DNA of 64,000 bases. Origin: Prosopocoilus inquinatus. Its lineage: Eukaryota; Arthropoda; Insecta; Coleoptera; Lucanidae. The stretch is taken from NCBI GenBank assembly GCA_036172665.1, contig CM069870.1, forward strand, positions 64,480,212 through 64,544,211, given 5' to 3'. Below, piece after piece: positions 40,031-52,539 of this stretch (the first letter of the stretch is position 1; each line of letters starts with the position of its first letter). The notes under the pieces are model-generated. The model was not told the DNA's origin. It did no database searches and saw only the letters and a list, made by a program, of their open reading frames with translations. Position numbers and translations under genes: made by a program.

Positions 40031-42915
40031 TAGCTTTGTGGTGCAGTTCGCAGACAGTTTGTTTTGTATACATCTTAGAATACACCGGCCATGAAACATC
40101 GTATAAATCTCGTTGCCCGGCACTTCTTTTATTGCCCTAGGTAAACAATATCGCCCGGAGTTTTTATTTTTAGCTTTAATCGCATTATTTTTCTGCAAGC
40201 GTCTGCAGCGGAGCTTCCGAGTTTTGCACGAGGACAAATTGAATGTTTAATTTAATACGACTAGACGCTAGAGATTTGGAAATTAAAGTTAAATGAAAAA
40301 AGAAGAGAATTGGGACGACACAGAAAAGAGACCCGAAAGAATAAAATAAAGCCTTTCATATTGGGAGAGTTGGAAAGTGTAAAGAAGGACCAAAATAATA
40401 GTGGATACAGAAGAAAAATGAATGAGACGAGATCATTAACGCAAAGAAAAGGCAGAGGGGAAGCTAGGAAGGGACAAAGGTTTAAGAAAGGTAGAAGCGT
40501 AAGAGGGAGAGGATTAAAGAAAAGGAAATTAAATGAAAAGTTAATTGAACAAGAAGAAACGGCAAAGGATTCACAAACTAAGGTAAGGGAAAAAGAAATG
40601 GAGCGACGCAGACGGAAATTCCAAAAAAATGAAGCACGATTTGCCTTCTGCGTCTTCACCACGTGACGCAGAAACTTTTGGAGTTATAAGGGTGTAGGTA
40701 AAGCTTTTAAACAGTCGAATTACAAAGAAATACCTCTTTATTTGTATTTGATAGCTTTGTGGTGCAATTCGCAGACAGTTTGTTTTGCATACATCTTAGA
40801 ATACACCGGCCATGAAACCTCGTATGAATCTCGTTCTCCGGCACTTCTTTTATTGCCCTAGTAAACAATATCGCCGGGAGTTTTTATTTTTAGCTTTAAT
40901 CGCATTATTTTTCTGCAGCGGAGTTTCGGAGTTTTGCATGAGAACAGATTGAATGTTTATTTTAATACGACTAGACGCTAGAGATTTGGAAACTAAAGTT
41001 AAATGAAAAAAAAACAATTAGGACGACACAGAAAGGAGACCCGAAAGAATAAAATAAAGCCATTTATATTGGGAGAACTGGAAAGTGTAAAGAAGGACCA
41101 AAATAATAGTGGATACAGAAGAACAATGAATGAGACGAGATCGTTAACGCAAAGAAAAGGCAGAAGGTAAGCCAGGAAGGGACAAAGGTTTAAGAAAGTT
41201 AGAAGGGTAAGAGGGGAGGATTAAAGAAAAGGAAATTAAATGAAAAGTTAATTGAACAAGAAGAAACGGCAAAGGATTCACAAACTAAGGTAAGGGAAAA
41301 AGAAATGGAGCGACGCAGACGGAAATTCCAAAAAAATGAAGCACGATTTGCCTTCTGCGTCTTCACCACGTGACGCAGAAACTTCCGGAGTTATAAGGGT
41401 GTAGGTAGAGCTTTTAAACAGTCGAATTACGAAGAAATACCTCTTTATTTCTGTTTGATAGCTTTGTGGTGCAATTCGCAGACAGTTTGTTTTGCGTACA
41501 CCTTAGAATACACCGGCCATGAAACATCGTATGAATCTGGTTGTCCGGCACTTCTTTTATTGCCCTAGGTAAACAATATCGCCCGGAGTTTTTATTTTTA
41601 GCTTTAATCGCATTATTTTTCCGCAAGCGTCTGCAGCGGAGTTTCCGAGTTTTGCATGAGAACAGATTGAATGTCTATTTTAAACCGTCTAGGCGCTAGA
41701 GATTTGGAAACTAAATTTAAGTAAAAAAAAAGAATTGGGACGACACATTAAAGAGACCCGAAAGAATAAAATAACGCCATTTATATTGGGAGAGCTGGAA
41801 AGTGTAAAGAAGAACCAAAATAATAGTGGATACAGAAGAAAAAAGAATGAGACGAGATCATTAACGCAAAGAAAAGGCAGAAGGTGAGCCAGGAAGGGAC
41901 AAAGGTTTAAGAAAGGTAGAAGCGTAAGAGGGAGAGGATTAAAGAAAAGGAAATTAAATGAAAAGTAAATTGAACAAGAAGAAACGGCAAAGGATTCACA
42001 AACTAAGGTAAGGGAAGGTAAGGAAAAAAGAAATGGAGCGACGCAGGCGGAAATTCCAAAAAAATGAAGCACGATTTGCCTTCTGCGTTTTCACCACGTG
42101 ACGCAGAAACTTCCGGAGTTATAAGGGTGTAGGTAGAGCATTTAAACAGTCGAATTACGAAGAAATACCTCTTTATTTCTATTTGATAGCTTTGTGGTGC
42201 AATTCGCAGGCAGTTTGTTTTGCGTACACCTTAGAATACACCGGCCATGAAACATCGTATGAATCTGGTTGTCCGGCACTTCTTTTATTGCCCTAGGTAA
42301 ACAATATCGCCGCGAGTTTTTATTTTTAGCTTTAATTGCATTATTTTTCTGCAAGCGTCTGCAGCGGAGTTTCCGAGTTTTGGATGAGGACAGATTGAAT
42401 GTCTATTTTAAACCGACTAGACGCTAGAGATTTCGAAACTAAATTTAAGTAAAAAAAAAAGAATTAGGACGACACATTAAAGAGACCCGAAAGAATAAAA
42501 TAACGCCATTTATATTGGGAGAGCTGGAAAGTGTAAAGAAGAACCAAAATAATAGTGGATACAGAAGAAAAAAGAATGAGACGAGATCATTAACGCAAAG
42601 AAAAGGCAGAAGGTGAGGCAGGAAGGGACAAAAGTTTAAGAAAGGTAGAAGCGTAAGAGGGAGAGGATTAAAGAAAAGGAAATTAAATGAAAAGTAAATT
42701 GAACAAGAAGAAACGGCAAAGGATTCACAAACTAAGGTAAGGGAAGGTAAGGAAAAAAGAAATGGAGCGACGCAGGCGGAAATTCCAAAAAAATGAAGCA
42801 CGATTTGCCTTCTGCGTTTTCACCACGTGACGCAGAAACTTCCGGAGTTATAAGGGTGTAGGTAGAGCTTTTAAACAGTCGAATTACGAAGAAATACCTC
42901 TTTATTTCTATTTGA
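40031..42915 (+). repeat. Head-to-tail array of four internally deleted 0.71-0.73 kb units
   Basis: Units begin TAGCTTTGTGGTGCA at 40031, 40752, 41459 and 42187, and a fifth start at 42916 begins the long unit. Each short unit is block A (about 260 bp, ending near CGACTAGACG) joined at the same point to block B (about 450 bp, GATTTGGAAAC... to CTCTTTATTTCTATTTGA). Block B is purine-rich on this strand. A 118-codon frame in unit 1 (40310-40666) is broken in the other three, so I do not call a gene. Confidence 0.85.
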
Positions 42916-45900
42916 TAGCTTTGTGGTGCAATTCGCAGACAGTTTGTTTTGCGTACATCTTAGAATACACCGGCCATGAAACATCGTATGAATCTCGTTG
43001 TCCGGCACTTTTTTATTGCCCTAGGTAAACAATATCGCCCGTAGTTTTTATTTTTAGCTTTAATCGCATTATTTTTCTGTAAGCGTCTGCAGCGGAGTTT
43101 CCGAGTTTTGCATCAGAACATTTTAAAACGACTAGACGGTCATAAATTTTAGCGACGGCTCTGTTCTTCTTTGTGTTATAACGCCCAGCGAATTACATTT
43201 TTTTGTATTTTTATTATTTCAACGGAATTATTAAATTGCATTCACACCTGACCTTTTAGGCCATTGGTCTAGCTTATGTCAGCTTTTACCCGATTGGTTT
43301 CTATTATTGACGTGATTCCGATTCGTACAAACCCTTCCTTACTTCCATAGGGGTAAGGCTAGTTTTGGCTTTGTTAATTTGCGACGTTTCTGGAGCAAGT
43401 CGGTCGTCTTATTGATAGAAACAGATTTTTTTTTTCATTTCTTTGCTCAAGCTGAGTTACCCATTTATGTTTGGCACGTTATGTGGGGAACCACTCTGTA
43501 TTTCAAGTGCACCCGAAAGGAATTCGGAGCGAACACATCGAATATTATTGCTCGTGTAGATCAGTTCAAATTATTAGGCGGAACCAAATTCTTTTTCAGG
43601 TAAAAAAAAAAAACTGTTTACACGAAACTTAAGCAAGCTGATTTAAATTGACGAGATAAAAGTAATGTAAGGCGTATTGGGTGCTATAAATTACCCGAAG
43701 CCGCTGATTAGATAATTTTTGTTGATTACGGATGTCACAGATGCCTGTGGTGAACGTTTCCATACAGGTTTTTTTTTTTCAATGAATAAACTAAATAATC
43801 ATGAAGTTAAAAGCGGAATCGTTTCAGAAACAGATAGATACACACCTACCTCAAGGGCTGGCGGATCTAAAAATACGAATTAATGCAAATGCGGCGAGGC
43901 AAGTTTCTCAAGTGGAATCTAAAAATATTTTCTTATTTTTACCGACGCTACATTCTTTCTTTATGTAGGAAACAGGAAGACATTAGCGTTCATTATGATT
44001 TAAAAGATGTTTGGATATTTATATATATCAAATCGAATTTATTTTCGGAACGAATCGATAAATTAAACATCACAAACTAGTTCGTTTTTTTTTCTTTATT
44101 GAAAAATTATTAAGAACTGTCCGGTACGCGATTTGAGTTGTCGTCTCTGGCACAAATCAATATTAATTTTGCAACACTTAGTTGTGACAAATTGAACCGA
44201 CAGGTTCGCAGAGCGCACTCATTTTTCCTATGTTATTTAGCGTCACGTTTCTGTACAGTGTACATCAATTTAGCGTTTCTGGCTCTACGTAATAAACGGT
44301 TAATTATACAAATGTGGGATGACTCATATTTCGCTCGTTTTTAATTCTATTCATAATCATGTGCTTAATCAACCATTTGTTCCATGTCATCTTACTTTAG
44401 ATCATTTACATGTCAAAACTATTTTTTTTTTAATTAATTTATTGCGGTTCTTTCATCCCTTTGCTTTGATGGCCAAATCCGATTCCTCGTGCTTGGCGTG
44501 AATTACATTATATAACACAAGAAAATTGAAATCATAAAAAATATGAACACAGATGTATTATATAGATTGAAAAAAAAAAAAAAAACAGAAGGCCGAGAAG
44601 GCGGATAAAAGGCAAGAAGAGAAGAATCCTAGATAATTTTGAATCCAAGTTTTCATTTGCAAAACTCGTACACAAAATAAAAGTCACGCCATGGAGAAGG
44701 CAGATAAAAGGCGAAATGAAGGAGGAGGAGAGTATGCCATATAAGAAAATCCACAGGGTCGGGTTTGGTTGAGTTAAATGAGCATCACACATAACTAATT
44801 ATGCAGATAAAAAGAAGTCAAGAAAATTTTGAATCGTTTTTTCCATCTGCCCAACTCATGTACGGAAGAAAAATGACGCAAGGGAGAAGGTATATAAGAG
44901 ATAAAAGAAAGGAGGAGAAGAATAAGAATGGACTAGAAGAACACCACTAACACCAAAATCATGCAACAAGAGTCGCTGATTGAGGAAGACAAACAAAAAA
45001 TAAAAGAGAAAAACGGAAACAAGAGACGACTACAACTGAAGATCCACCACATTATACGAATAATAAGAACAGCTGAGTATACAGAGGGAATGTGGTACTG
45101 ACCAAAGTCTAACCCAGAAAAAAATGAATCAGAAGAAGAAAAATGGTTGACCAATTTCACACTTGCCAATTTACCAACAAAAGGAAAGGTAAGATCTAAA
45201 GGGAAAGATCACGCGAGAAGTTTATAAGAATGAGAAAAAGTTGATTAAAGATCCGCCGCAATAATCAGAAACTCGTAAAAGAATTAAAAATATAGAACAA
45301 AAAAGGGAGATAACAGACTAAAGGAGGCCGAGAAAATTAATCACTTGATACGTCTTACAGAATGAGAGTAGAGGAGGATTTACCAAAATGAATGGATAAG
45401 AAAAACTCTCAAAATAAATGGTCGATCATAAGCAAAATATGGTAAGGGCAGAAGGAAAAAAGGAAACAATGCTGAGCGAAGAACCACAACAACAAGTGAA
45501 ACATGAAGCAACATGAGCTGTTTTGATGTCTAAAAATGTCATACTTTTTAGAAAAAAACAATGTTTTTTTTTTAATCCTCACTGAGATCCTTTGATTTTC
45601 CAATATTATTGTTCTCAGCCACAATTCCAGTAGATTCTTGTCAATTATTTCCAGGGACTGCAGCCCACAGCAAATGGGGGTGAGGGAAGGAGGTTAATTT
45701 GGTTGTAACATAGAGACATTTAGAGTGCTTCCAAGTTAAAGATATAAATAGTCGTACATTATTTCTACAGAAAGTGCATCAGTAGTTGGAAGAAGTTTAA
45801 ATATTTTAACGAGGGATGCTAGGATTTTAGGGATCAGAATTAATGTGACTAGAAATTAAAAGAAAAGTTAAAATAGCAACGAGAAATTGTGATAACTAAG

Positions 45901-47439
45901 ATCATGCGAAGAAGAATAGAGCAAGCAGAAAAGAATTCCAGAAAACTTAAACAAATTAAAAAATACAAACTAGGCCCTTCTGAAGAAATGGAAGTGTAGA
46001 GAGGAACCAAGATAAAAGTGGATACAGGAAAATAAGGAATAAGGCCAAATTATTTATTATTACAAAGAAAATGTACAAAGCAAACAAGGAAAGGACAATA
46101 AATGAAGGACTAAGGAAAACTAAGCAAGTGCTGCGAAGAGAATGTTTAAGAAAGTAGGTAACGTGAAAAGAGAAAAATTACGAAGAAGAGGAAAGTGGTA
46201 ACCAAAATTAACGTAGAGAAAATTTAACTTTAATTTGGTGTACAAAAGAGCAGAGGCCAAAGATTTGGAAACTAAGGTAAAATGAAAAAGAAATAGAACT
46301 CCGAAAGAATAAAACAAAATGTTTTACGCGTCAGAAGAGGAAGAACGTGTGGTAGACCAAGACAAAATTGATTAATATTTAACGTAAAGAAAAATAAAAT
46401 AAAGCTAAGTTAGAAGGCAAGGTTGGCCTAGGAAAAATAGAAAATTAGAGAATGCAAGAACAACGAAAAGAAATTTAAGAAGATAGCAAATCGAGGTAAA
46501 AGGACGACCAAAGTAATCGTAGAGTAAATTTAATGAAAAGTTGGTGGGGCAAAGAGAAACAGCAGGAGATTTAGAAACTAAAGTTAAAGGAAATGGGGGG
46601 CATGGGAAAGAAATCGTAAGAATAAAAGCAAGCTTATTAACATCGGCAGAGTTAAAAAGTGTTAAGAAAGACCAAAATAAAATTGAAAAAGCGAGTTCAG
46701 GACGATTAGTAAATTACAGGAAACAAAAACAACGAAGAGAGAAAGAACGAAGAAAAAAGCGGGGACAGGACCGCCAATATTAACGTAGAGGAAGTGAAAA
46801 GTGGGTGGAGCAGAACGAAATGGCAAGATATTTGGAAACCAAAGTTAAGTAAAAAAGAACTGGGGCGACATAGAAAATAGATCCGAAAGAATAAAATAAA
46901 GCCACACACTGGGGGAGGTGGAAAGTGTAAAGAAGGGCCAAAATTACAGTGGATACAGAAGGACAATGAATGAGACGATGAGACGAGAGTAATAACGCAA
47001 AGAAAATGCAAGAAAGAAAAGGCAGAAGGTAAGCGAGGGAGGGACAAATTTTAAGAAACGTGGAAGGGTAAGAGAGAGAGAATTTAAGTAAAGAAAATTC
47101 ATGAAAAGTTAGTTGAGCAAGAAGAAATTGCAAAGGATTTGGAAACTAAGGTAAGGTGCAAAAGATATGGAGCGACGTAAAGGTGAATTCCAAAAGAATG
47201 AAACACGAGAAGCCTTATTCTTGAATGGAGGGAACAAACTCGCAAGAAAACCTGATGTCAAAATGACGCAACTCTCTTGCGATTTATGCAGTTTTGTATG
47301 AGAACTTACGTCATTTTGATGTCACGTTCTCTTGCGAGTTTGCACTACTACGTCACGCAGAAACTTCTGGGGTTGTAGGGGCGTAGGTAGAGCTTTTAAA
47401 CAATCGAATTACAAAGATATTCTCTTTATTTAGATTTGA
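42916..47439 (+). mobile_element. Full-length parent unit of the array, about 4.5 kb
   Basis: It starts with block A (42916 to about 43136) and ends with a block-B relative (about 46828-47439; CCGAAAGAATAAAATAAAGCC, GGAAAGTGTAAAGAAGG, ACGTCACGCAGAAACTTC). In the short units the 3.7 kb between is missing. The interior holds promoter-like sequence shared with 24.1 kb, then a long A/G-rich stretch (44540-47200) with its own internal repeats (for example about 45960-46060 and 46540-46690). No intact protein is encoded and the class is unknown. Confidence 0.6.
47235..47342. mobile_element. 108-bp MITE inside block B
   Basis: The ends are inverted, CAAACTCGCAAGA...TCTTGCGAGTTTG, with further pairing GATGTCAAAATGACG/CGTCATTTTGATGTC inside. 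It splits the block-B copy between GGAATG-type flank and CACTACTACGTCACG; a target duplication is not clear. Confidence 0.8.
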
Positions 47440-48110
47440 TTTAAATTAGTTTAGTTTAATCTCTAGGGGTTAGGGTTCTTCTGCCAGTCCGCGGTTCCCG
47501 TACGACCTCGATGCAGATAGTACAGGAAGTCGTTTGAGATGGACGTACTGCGGCGCTGTTGCAGGTAGCTGTTTCGCTGAGGCTTAATAACGGTTTCACC
47601 GCGGTGTTCGATTAACCGGCTCTGCTGGCGAGGTGACGACAGAGGTTGAATATTCAGTCCAGTGCTGACGACGACGTGGTTAAACGTCCGGGACAACAGT
47701 GGCGACCTCCATTTGGGGGATACAGCGACGCCTTTGGATGGGTGAATCGTGCCAAAGACTGAAGTTCCAGGCATGACGACGGTTATAGTCCAGGGTAACG
47801 ACGACGGTACCTGACTATAGGAAGGGCGGCGACCTTCGTGGGGAGAAACCCCAAACCTCTCAATGTGAATCGCGCTAACGGCATAGTGAACGATTCAAGT
47901 TCCGAATTCAAATGTATACGGGTTTGTTAAAAAGAAAAACTGCTTATTTAACTAAGTAGGTCGCAACATAGTACTTGAGTTTGCGGAAAGCTTGCAATGC
48001 TCGCTTTCTAATTTTCTATAATGATTAAGATAGATTGGAGTATATATGTATATACTAAAACGTGTTAGAATTTTTTTTCTTTCGTTTACAGGCGTCTGTG
48101 TTTCTTAGGC
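47440..48110. other. GC-richer spacer with a 103-codon minus-strand frame
   Basis: 47463-47880 is notably more GC-rich than its surroundings. A frame on the minus strand (47774-47463) reads MPGTSVFGTIHPSKG...WQKNPNP without a recognised domain. It may be a fragment of an unidentified repeat. Confidence 0.25.
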
Positions 48111-48512
48111 TGTAGATACGTCCAACACAACATTTCCGGATAACGAAAACTCTATTTACACCAAATGTGTGCCCCAGAAAATGATACCACATTGAAGGCG
48201 CGAATAAACATAGCCATAGTGTGCTGTCAAGGCCGTGTCCACACCTTTTTCTCTAGCTATCACCTTTAAGGCATAAGAAAATTGGTTTAGTTTGCTGCAG
48301 ACATAATTAATCTGTTCTTGCCAATTCAACTGACCATCTACTTTGAGGCTCAGGAAAGTGACAGTTTCGCATAGATTTATATGATAAGTTTGCGAAGGAT
48401 TTTTTTTTAAAAGAACCATCAGTCTATGTTCCTAGTAGAGTTATGAATTAGGGTTAGAGTGTCTTCATCCTTACTGGAGCCTATACAATTTGTAATTAGT
48501 CACCTGCATATA

Positions 48513-48685
48513 CACAGAGAAAAATGAATAGTAAAAATAGTAAAAAGTAACACAAATATTCGTACAATTGTCGGGCAAGTCACTATTCTTATAGTAATAC
48601 TTACTACAATATTTGGTTCGAATTTATTTCTGTTTTCAATCTGACTATAATTTGTGTTACTTTTTACTATTCATTTTTCTCTGTG
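48513..48685. mobile_element. 173-bp TA-flanked MITE in the catalytic box of LINE A
   Basis: Inverted ends CACAGAGAAAAATGAATAGT and complement, about 35 bp each, are flanked by TA at 48511-48512 and 48686-48687. The insertion falls between codons of the reverse-transcriptase metal-binding box: minus-strand ...KIVL before it and YAGD after it. Confidence 0.88.
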
Positions 48686-49213
48686 TAGAACTATTTTATG
48701 TTGAGAAGACTTTGGGAGGTCATTTATATAAATTATAAATAAAGGCGGGCCGAGTATTGAGCCTTGAGAGACGCCTTTTTCTACAGTTTGATAAGCAGAC
48801 AAAATTCTCCTACCAGTTTTGAGATTTGTCATGACAGTCGCTTGCTGACGATTTGTTAGAAAGGATTCTAGTAGATTTTTTGCGAGGCCGTAAAATTGTA
48901 ATTTTTCGAGGAATATAAAGTGATAGATGCTATCAAAAGCTTTGTTCAAAACGAGAAGGAGACCACAAGTGACCTTTTCCGCATTAAGAATTTCTAAAAC
49001 TTCTGATAACACGTGATACACGCCTGTAGTAGTTGAGCTATGAGCCTGAAAATTGTCTCGGACATCAGTCAAAAGTTTATTACGTTCTAGAAAGCTAACT
49101 AATCTGACACAGTCTAGAGTTTGTTATAATCAGAGCCTAATTCAGTTTTCACAAGCATGACATCATGGGTTCCGCAGTCAACGAGTGCTGCATATCTCGT
49201 CACAATCTAAGTA

Positions 49214-51001
49214 CAGAGTGGACCATTTTTGATGGTTTTACAGGGTTTCTCAGTTATTTATAGGAATAGAAGAAAACCGTTTTCGTGACCCAGTGCTACT
49301 TTTTCAAGAAAAACTCAGTGGAGAAAACAAAAGTTAGCTATCTCCATTCGTTCGGGAAATATCGGCAGAAAACGAATTTTTCCGAAAAATTATTTTTCGC
49401 AATATCTCAGCTGTTTGACAAGATATTTTGAAAATTCAAAAACTGTTTCATTCAGAAATTAATGTAGATTTCGCTGACGTTATTGTCTTTTGTAAAAACT
49501 GCGCCAGTTCTGCGATACGGACTATAACTTTCTAATTTTAAATGGAAACCGTAGTTGGCTATGAAACAAATAAATTGCTTATTTAATGAGGTTTTCAAAA
49601 ATATAAGGTTTGATATAATTATTTTTATAAATAACAAAGATACTTATTATTTTTTATTTTCCGGTAGCTAACAAGCCATCCATGACACCAAAAACAAAAA
49701 ATATAGTTCAATTGTTTTCCCAAAAATCAATTATTATTAAGTAAAACGGTTAATTTAATTCAATAAATAAATAGCTTCATATATCTATCAGAAACTGACA
49801 TAAAATCACAAGAACGTAAAAATGGATTAACTCCATTTGAACATTTCTTTAATTATTAATGTGAATAGTTAAGAGATTTTTATAAATTTTAAATTGCATA
49901 AGTTAGTGCATTTCTTTAAGAAATAATAATTTCATTATTTTGCAGTACTTATCACGCTATCTATGACAATAAAAACAAAAGAAAATTCAGTTGCTTTCAC
50001 CAAAATCTATTATTAGAATAAATAATACAGGTAATTAAATTTAACAAAATAAATATCTAATGCTATTAGAGAACTCATAAAACTACAAGTAATGTAAATA
50101 TGGATTAACTGTTAATGCAGCTTTGAAGAATTATATGTTATATGTTCCTTTGAAATTATTAAATCTTAAATTTTATATTATCAAAAATTCTTAGATATGT
50201 TTATTTCACTTCTATCCGCGATTACATTTATTAATATACAAAAGTTCTTGAAAGCATTATTAAACTTAGGAAATATCCGACAATTCAATTATTTCTTAAA
50301 GAAATGTACTAACTTATGCAATTTAAAATTTATAAAAATCTCTTAACTATTCACATTAATAATTAAAGAAATGTTCAAATGGAGTTAATCCATTTTTACG
50401 TTCTTGTGATTTTATGTCAGTTTCTGGTAGATATATGAAGCTATTTATTTATTGAATTAAATTAACCGTTTTACTTAATAATAATTGATTTTTGGGAAAA
50501 CAATTGAACTATATTTTTTGTTTTTGGTGTCATGGATGGCTTGTTAGCTACCGGAAAATAAAAAATAATAAGTATCTTTATTATTTCAAAAAATAATTAT
50601 ATCAAACTTTATATTTTTGAAAACCTCATTAAATAAGTAATTTATTTGTGTCATAGCCAACTACGGTTTCCATTTAAAATTAGAAAGTTATAGTCCGTTT
50701 CGCAGAACTGGCGCAGTTTTTACAAAAGACAATAACGTCAGCGAAATCTACATTAATTTCTGAATAAAGCAGTTTTTGAATTTTCAAAATATCTTGTCAA
50801 ACAGCTGAGATATTGTGAAAAATAATTTTTCGGAAAAATTCGTTTTCTGCCAATATTTCCCGAACGAATGGAGATAGCTAACTTTTGTTTTCTCCACTGA
50901 GTTTTTCTTGAAAAAGTAGCACTGGGTCACGAAAACGGTTTTCTTCTATTCCTATAAATAACTGAGAAACCCTGTAAAACCATCAAAAATGGACCACACT
51001 G
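49214..51001. mobile_element. 1.79-kb palindrome flanked by TA, inserted in LINE A
   Basis: Ends CAGAGTGGACCATTTTTGAT and, inverted, CAGTGTGGTCCATTTTTGAT are bordered by TA at 49212-49213 and 51002-51003. Arms of about 715 bp (to 49930 and from 50289) pair almost throughout. The 358-bp centre contains a diverged extra copy of part of the left arm (CTATCTATGACAATAAAAAC versus CCATCCATGACACCAAAAAC). CAGTGTGGTCC ends with TA targets resemble Tc1/mariner-type elements. No transposase is encoded. Confidence 0.88.
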
Positions 51002-52539
51002 TACACGGCGCTGAGTCGCGTTGAGTGGGAGGCAGTTACGCGTTCTGGAATTGTTTGTGATACACTTTGGTCATAATAGATCTATCACCATTTTTATAGA
51101 TGGATGTGATTAGAGCAACTTTAAGTTTTTTTTTCAGGGAAACAACCCGTTTCAAATATCCTTTTTATTATGTGACATAACGGTATACTTATGATAAAAA
51201 ATGAAGCATTAGAAACAGTCAGTACGTTAAAAAATTTGTGGTGATTTTAACGTTATTTTTTTTAAACCCATCAAACGAATTGCATGAACTTCAAGATCTG
51301 TTAATTTCCTACAATCTCACACCAACTATCAATAACCCTACTCTAGGTAATAATTGTATGGATAACATTTGTACGTCTTACCCTGGTGAACTGAGAAAGA
51401 GTACTGTGATTAACAATGGCATATCTGATCACTCTGCGCAAGAAATAAAGTTATATTAAAGTCCGACAAGTAAAACTGAGGATATAACTTGTACCTATCG
51501 TGATTTAAGGAATAAGCTTAATTTGGAGAATTTCAAACGTATGTTATTACAAGTTGAATGGAATGAAGTAATGAGCTGCGCTTGCGTAAACGATCAGTTA
51601 GATAAATTTATCAATATAATATTAAATAAATATGATAAAGCCTTTCCACTGAAATTCAAAAATAATAAGAAACCAAATTCGGAGAAATGGATAACTTCAG
51701 GGACAAAAACATCTTCTAGAAAATTAAAAAACATATATCTTATACAAAAGAACGGTAATCTATTATTTAAGGAATATTATTCTAATTACAAAAAGATATA
51801 CAAAAAGGTTATTCTCAAAGCTAAACAACTTTATAATAATAACTTAGTACTGCACTCAAAAAACAAATAGAAAGTTGTGTGGAATATCATAAATTCTAAT
51901 AAACAAACTGAAGCAGAAAATTATACATCTTTAAATTGACAATGACCTAGTATCAGATCCTCTTAAAGTAGCTAATTATTTTAAATGTTATTTTAATAAT
52001 ATTTCCAATACAAATAAAACTCAAAATAATAATGCCGTAAACCAAATTAACTGTTCCAATAACGTACCTGGAAATCATCCCGCTTTCAATGAAAATTCGT
52101 TTTTTTTCTAGGTCCACTCATAGAAAAAGCTATTTTGGATGCTGTGTCTAGTTGTAAAATAAAATACACTCCAGGTCATGACGACATTAGTCCATTTGTA
52201 GTTAAAGAATGTTTAAAAGCACTAGTAACTCCTTTAACTGTGATTATAAACAATTCCTTTTCTCAGGGAATATTTCCAAATGGATTAAAAATTACAAAAA
52301 TTAAATCTTTACATAAGAAAGGTTCAAAACATTTAGTTGAAAATTACCGACCTATTTCCCTGTTAAATTGTTTTTCAAAAATTATAGAAAAAATTGCGAG
52401 CGTGAGATTAAAATTCTTTCTAGAGAAGTACAATCTATTTAACCCAATTCAGTTTGGTTTCCGCAAAGGATGATCAACTACCTCTGGAATTTTAAATTTT
52501 TTAGATAAATTATATTCTAACTTGGATAACTTGGATAAA

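Noticed and set aside
40310..40666. 118-residue basic reading frame (MGRHRKETRKNKIKPF...)
   Set aside because: Low-complexity purine-rich sequence; the same region is frameshifted or stopped in the other three units, so coding is not maintained.
41689..42801. Hydrophobic minus-strand frames over the array (LTLVCESFAVSSCSI...)
   Set aside because: Complement of an A/G-rich repeat, which always yields Leu/Phe/Ser-rich frames.
40031..43135. Reading blocks A as LTRs of tandem LTR elements
   Set aside because: Block A lacks TG...CA ends, no primer-binding site follows it and no target duplication flanks the array; a plain tandem array with a partial last unit looks the same.
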